Assembly: GCA_943372215.1 (NCBI GenBank)
Contig: CALRXU020000010.1
Span: 62,001-126,000 of the forward strand
Length of the DNA: 64,000 bases
Origin: UBA6183 sp943372215
GTDB lineage: Bacteria > Bacteroidota > Bacteroidia > UKL13-3
Direction of reading: 5' to 3'
A model generated the notes under the pieces. That model searched no databases and was not told the origin of the DNA. It worked only from the letters and a program-made list of their open reading frames with translations. Below are positions 60,611 through 64,000 of this stretch, piece by piece; positions within the stretch are counted from its first letter, which is position 1, and each line of letters starts with the position of its first letter. Both the position numbers and the translations under genes were made by a program.

Positions 60611-62761
60611 ATGAAAACAATTTATTTGTTAACAATAGCAGCCGCTTTGGTTGCTTGCAATACTAAAATGAGTAAAGAGAAAATTAAAGTGGATGCCTAT
60701 CCTAAAACAGCCAAGGGGGCCGTAGTTGATGATTATTTTGGTGTAAAAATTGCCGACCCTTACCAATGGCTGGAGAATGATACAGCAGCCGAAGTAACAA
60801 CCTGGGTTCAGGAACAAAATAAGGTTACTCAGCATTATTTGGGTCAAATACCGTTTAGAGAAAAAATAAAATCCCGTTTAACAGAGATTTGGGACTACCC
60901 CAAATATTCCTCTCCTTTTAAAGAAGGAGAATTCTACTATTTTTTTAAAAATAGCGGTCTACAGAACCAAAGTATTCTCTATAGGCAAAAAGGCCTACAG
61001 GGAGAACCCGAAGTGTTTATTGACCCGAATAGCTTAAGCGAAGATGGAACCGCGTCATTAGCCAGTTTTACGTTTAGCAAAGACCACAAATATTGCGCAG
61101 TGGGCATTGCCCAAAGTGGCAGCGATTGGAATGAAATATTTGTAATGGATGTGGCATCTAAACAGAAAACAAGCGACTTGATTAAATGGGTAAAGTTTAG
61201 TGGAGCTACCTGGCATAAAAATGGCTTTTATTATAGCCGATATGATGAACCCAAAAGGGGCAAAGAATTTAGCAATGCCAATGAGTACATGAAAATCTAT
61301 TACCACGAAATAGGCACAAATCAGGCTAATGATAAGTTAATTTACGAGGATAAAGCACACCCTTTGCGCTATTTCAATGCTTCAATTACTGAAGACGAGC
61401 GGTTTTTGTTTATTAATGTAAGCGAAGGAACCAGTGGGTCTGAAATTTTGGTGAAAGAATTATGGAATCCAACTTGGAAAAATAAAGAAGTAAGCACCCA
61501 ATCATTTAAAGTATTATTCAAAGGATTTGAAAATAACTATTCCATTATTGATAACCGAGAAGGATTTATTTTAGCCTTAACCGATAAAGACGCTCCACGT
61601 TATCGCCTAGTTGAAGTTGACCCGCAAAATCCAAGCCCAGAAAATTGGAAAGAAGTGTTACCTCAGGGAGAAGATTTACTAGAAAGTGCTTCAACTTGTG
61701 GAGGAAAGTTGTTTGCTACCTACCTTAAAGATGCCAGTTCAAGGCTATTCAGTTATGCCATGGACGGAAGCGGTAAAACGGAAGTCAAACTTCCTGGTAT
61801 TGGCTCTGCAAGTGGCATAGGTGGCAAAAAAGAAGATACAGAAACTTTTTATACTTACACTTCTTTTACCAATCCTGGAGAGATTTACCACTATGACGTG
61901 GTTACTGGTAAATCAGATTTATTTCGTAAAACAGAAGTAAAGTTTAATGCAGATGATTTTGAAACCAAACAAGTATTTTATCCCTCAAAAGATGGAACCA
62001 AAGTACCCATGTTTATTGTGCATAAAAAGGGCCTGAAGTTAGATGGCAATAACCCAACCATGCTTTATGGATACGGAGGGTTTAATATTTCCCTTACCCC
62101 ATCTTTTAGTATTTCCCGTATCATGTTTTTAGAAAACGGAGGGGTGTATGCCATTGCCAATTTACGTGGTGGCGGAGAATATGGTGAAGAGTGGCATAAG
62201 GCAGGCATGTTAGATAAAAAGCAAAACGTATTTGATGATTTTATTGCAGCAGCTGAATATTTGATTAGCAGTAAATATACTTCATCCGCTAAACTCGCCA
62301 TAAACGGAGGAAGCAATGGCGGCTTATTGGTGGGTGCTTGTTTAACACAACGGCCAGAGTTATTTAAAGTGGCTATTCCCGCAGTTGGCGTGCTTGATAT
62401 GCTTAAGTACCATAAGTTTACCATTGGCTGGGGTTGGGCAGTTGAATATGGCAGCAGTGATGATAAAAGCCAGTTCGAATACCTGAAAAAATATTCTCCT
62501 CTGCACAATGTAAAAGAAGGGGTAAATTATCCTGCAACCATGATAATGACCGCAGATCATGATGATAGGGTGGTGCCGGCCCATAGCTTTAAATTTGCAG
62601 CAGAGTTACAAAAAAAACAGCAAAAGGATGGTAATGTTGTGCTTATTAGAATTGACAGCAAAGCAGGACACGGTGCGGGTAAGCCAACCGCAAAAGTAAT
62701 TGAGGAAGTTACTGACTTATGGAGTTTTGTACTCTGGAATTTAGATGCTGAAGTAAAATAG
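60611..62761 (+). CDS. S9 prolyl oligopeptidase, lipoprotein
   Basis: This 716-residue protein has a lipoprotein signal (lipobox ALVAC, Cys about 16), a beta-propeller region (about 85-440, YPKTAKGAVVDDYFGVKIADPYQWLEND at the start of the N-terminal part) and an alpha/beta-hydrolase catalytic domain with S568 (INGGSNGGLLVGA), an Asp near DHDDRVVPAHSF and His in AGHGAG. It is a post-proline endopeptidase of family S9A, here predicted to be anchored at the membrane. The catalytic triad is intact. Confidence 0.94.
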   Translation: MKTIYLLTIAAALVACNTKMSKEKIKVDAYPKTAKGAVVDDYFGVKIADPYQWLENDTAAEVTTWVQEQNKVTQHYLGQIPFREKIKSRLTEIWDYPKYSSPFKEGEFYYFFKNSGLQNQSILYRQKGLQGEPEVFIDPNSLSEDGTASLASFTFSKDHKYCAVGIAQSGSDWNEIFVMDVASKQKTSDLIKWVKFSGATWHKNGFYYSRYDEPKRGKEFSNANEYMKIYYHEIGTNQANDKLIYEDKAHPLRYFNASITEDERFLFINVSEGTSGSEILVKELWNPTWKNKEVSTQSFKVLFKGFENNYSIIDNREGFILALTDKDAPRYRLVEVDPQNPSPENWKEVLPQGEDLLESASTCGGKLFATYLKDASSRLFSYAMDGSGKTEVKLPGIGSASGIGGKKEDTETFYTYTSFTNPGEIYHYDVVTGKSDLFRKTEVKFNADDFETKQVFYPSKDGTKVPMFIVHKKGLKLDGNNPTMLYGYGGFNISLTPSFSISRIMFLENGGVYAIANLRGGGEYGEEWHKAGMLDKKQNVFDDFIAAAEYLISSKYTSSAKLAINGGSNGGLLVGACLTQRPELFKVAIPAVGVLDMLKYHKFTIGWGWAVEYGSSDDKSQFEYLKKYSPLHNVKEGVNYPATMIMTADHDDRVVPAHSFKFAAELQKKQQKDGNVVLIRIDSKAGHGAGKPTAKVIEEVTDLWSFVLWNLDAEVK

Positions 62762-62931
62762 CCGCAAGTTGGCAAGAACTCCTCATCAAGAGTTTTAACT
62801 TTATAGCTTGCTTGATGTGTAGTTCGTTTTCTCTTTTTTAGTTAATGCATGAAGGCTAGATTGGCTTTAGGTGCTGAGAAAGAGAGGGCTAGTTTAAATA
62901 GTAGTGTAAAGTATACAACTAAAAACTAGTT

Positions 62932-62961
62932 TTTGCGTTTAAATTGCAAAGTATATATTTG
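62932..62961 (+). promoter_or_regulatory. Candidate promoter abutting a DUF6089-like gene
   Basis: TTTG (62932-62935) and TATATTTG (62954-62961), a full -7 match, are separated by 18 bp. The -7 element ends only 6 nt before the ATG at 62968, so the transcript would be nearly leaderless. This makes the call uncertain. Confidence 0.35.
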
Positions 62962-62967
62962 CTGTTT

Positions 62968-63843
62968 ATGGATAAACTGGCTTTTAAATACACAAACTGT
63001 ATTTTGTTTGTTTTGTTTCTGTTTACTGCGGTTCAATTGCAAGCTCAAAAAACTATAGAGTTTGGGGTTTTTATCGGTGCCTCAAACTATAGCGGAGATG
63101 TAAGTGAACAAGAAATTAAGTGGGATCAAACACATCCAAGTTTTTCTGTCTTTGGCCGGTACAACATCAATCAACGCTGGTCGTTTAAAGGATTTGTAGG
63201 TTATGGAAAAATTTCTGGGGCTGATTCCCTGGCTTTAAAAGCCAAAAACAAAATCAGAAATACAAATTTCAATAGCGTTATCTACGAGTTTTCAGGCCAC
63301 TTTGAGTATAACCTGGTAAAAAACAACATGTCAACCAAAGGAAGAAAGCCCCTTGTTCCTTATTTGTTTGCAGGAATTGGCATTTTCCACTTTAACCCTA
63401 AAACGGAATTCCAGGGCAAAAGCTATGAGCTTCAACCACTTGGAACAGAGGGGCAAGGAACAACAACATATAATTCTACACAAAAATATAACCTAACAAC
63501 TGTTTGTTTGCCTATGGGTATTGGGTTAAAAAAGCGCATTTCTGCAAATTTTGCAGTTGGTATTGAGTTTGGTGCAAGATTTACCTTTACCAATTACTTG
63601 GATGATGTTGGTGGTAAATACGCAAGTACAGAGGTTGTTAAGAGAGCTTATGGACCTGTTGCAGGTAGTTTGTCAAACCGCACTGCTGAAGTTGCTTCGG
63701 CATATCCTGAGTTGGTTCCTGCCGTAGAAGGTAATCCAAGAACCACAAAAGCACCAGTTATTAGAAACGATATGTACTTTATTGGTGGTTTTAGCGTTTC
63801 ATATATTATCAGACCAAGCGGGGGAGGATGCCCTAAACTATAG
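62968..63843 (+). CDS. DUF6089 (PorG-like) outer-membrane beta-barrel protein
   Basis: This 291-residue protein has a signal peptide (about 1-26, ending QLQAQ) and a barrel beginning IEFGVFIGASNYSGDV, then VPYLFAGIGIFHFNP and PMGIGLKKRISANFAVGIEFG. This pattern fits the DUF6089 family that includes the type IX component PorG. A signal-peptide gene of the same type begins 10 nt downstream. Whether either is the true PorG cannot be decided here. The ATG at 62968 is used in place of a TTG at 62944. Confidence 0.82.
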   Translation: MDKLAFKYTNCILFVLFLFTAVQLQAQKTIEFGVFIGASNYSGDVSEQEIKWDQTHPSFSVFGRYNINQRWSFKGFVGYGKISGADSLALKAKNKIRNTNFNSVIYEFSGHFEYNLVKNNMSTKGRKPLVPYLFAGIGIFHFNPKTEFQGKSYELQPLGTEGQGTTTYNSTQKYNLTTVCLPMGIGLKKRISANFAVGIEFGARFTFTNYLDDVGGKYASTEVVKRAYGPVAGSLSNRTAEVASAYPELVPAVEGNPRTTKAPVIRNDMYFIGGFSVSYIIRPSGGGCPKL

Positions 63844-63853
63844 CCTGAAAGTT

Positions 63854-64000
63854 TTGAAACTGCAAATTGCTTTAACCGTATGTTTTTTCGGATTCATCAT
63901 TAACCTCAACGCCCAAAAGGTAGAAATAGGGATGAATGCGGGCCTTACCAACTATACTGGTGATGTTGCTCCCTCTTTGGCATTAAAGGAAACTAGGGTG
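63854..64000 (+). CDS. Second DUF6089-like outer-membrane protein (3' end cut by window)
   Basis: I translated this directly. From the TTG at 63854 it reads LKLQIALTVCFFGFIINL then NAQKVEIGMNAGLTNYTGDV, which is a signal peptide followed by the same opening (GxxxGxxNYxGDV) as the gene just upstream. It lies 10 nt after the stop of that gene and is open to the window end (49 codons). It is a tandem paralogue. Confidence 0.75.
   Translation, partial: MKLQIALTVCFFGFIINLNAQKVEIGMNAGLTNYTGDVAPSLALKETRV

Noticed and set aside
1..64000. tRNA, rRNA, riboswitch and transposase genes
   Set aside because: I looked through the intergenic gaps and found no cloverleaf, rRNA or riboswitch-like sequence and no transposase or integrase ORF; a covariance search was not possible here.

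Overview
The window comes from a chromosome of a member of the Bacteroidota, probably a Chitinophagia- or Saprospiria-like environmental lineage; this placement is an inference from gene content. The evidence is the type IX secretion translocon gene sprA directly after ruvA, several secreted proteins with type IX C-terminal sorting domains, a TonB-dependent receptor with a carboxypeptidase-like N-terminal domain, DUF6089 and DUF1573 family proteins, many PAS-rich hybrid histidine kinases, and promoter-like TAnnTTTG elements. Genes are densely packed, and several start at GTG or TTG. I saw no rRNA, tRNA, CRISPR array or transposase gene.

Layout. 1-7323 (minus strand) is a signalling and exopolysaccharide locus. 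In transcription order it has a sigma-54 response regulator, an H-NOX heme/NO sensor, a hybrid histidine kinase with Hpt domain, a membrane-anchored response regulator, a Wza-like export lipoprotein and a Wzc-like chain-length protein cut by the window edge. 7455-11903 is a secreted alpha/beta hydrolase-like protein plus a TonB-dependent receptor. 11987-25761 carries housekeeping genes (metallo-beta-lactamase-fold hydrolase, ruvA, rlmB, ferredoxin reductase, comF), sprA and a secreted M6 protease. 25791-28837 is a histidine kinase/response regulator pair.

29736-32575 is the accessory region. It holds a DUF695-RraB gene whose boundaries look like those of an integron cassette (attC-like site at 31048-31180, with start and end boxes that are exact reverse complements), a HEPN-domain gene, and several palindromic repeats. 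The flanks return to core genes: dusB, a CPBP protease, DUF2007, cdsA, an SRPBCC protein, an AI-2E transporter, DUF1573, and an OmpR-type two-component system.

39890-48687 contains small metabolic and membrane genes: DUF6134, DUF1304, a channel-like protein, an LCIB-type carbonic anhydrase relative, DUF1003, a GNAT enzyme, and a MarR-controlled pirin/DUF6069 operon with two matching operators. A DHFR-like protein, an outer-membrane barrel, a Dph6-like ATP pyrophosphatase and a GH53 galactanase follow. 48832-51584 has gcvH, rsmI and a menaquinone pair (isochorismate synthase and DHNA-CoA thioesterase). 51596-56875 is a second kinase cluster. 56934-64000 has a histidine phosphatase, a secreted protein with an internal domain duplication, a prolyl oligopeptidase, and two tandem DUF6089-like outer-membrane proteins, the second cut by the window end.

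The most notable points are the NO-sensing/exopolysaccharide locus with a near-consensus sigma-54 promoter, the cassette-like insertion, the LCIB-family carbonic anhydrase relative, and the paired MarR operators. All functions are inferred from sequence recognition without database searches.
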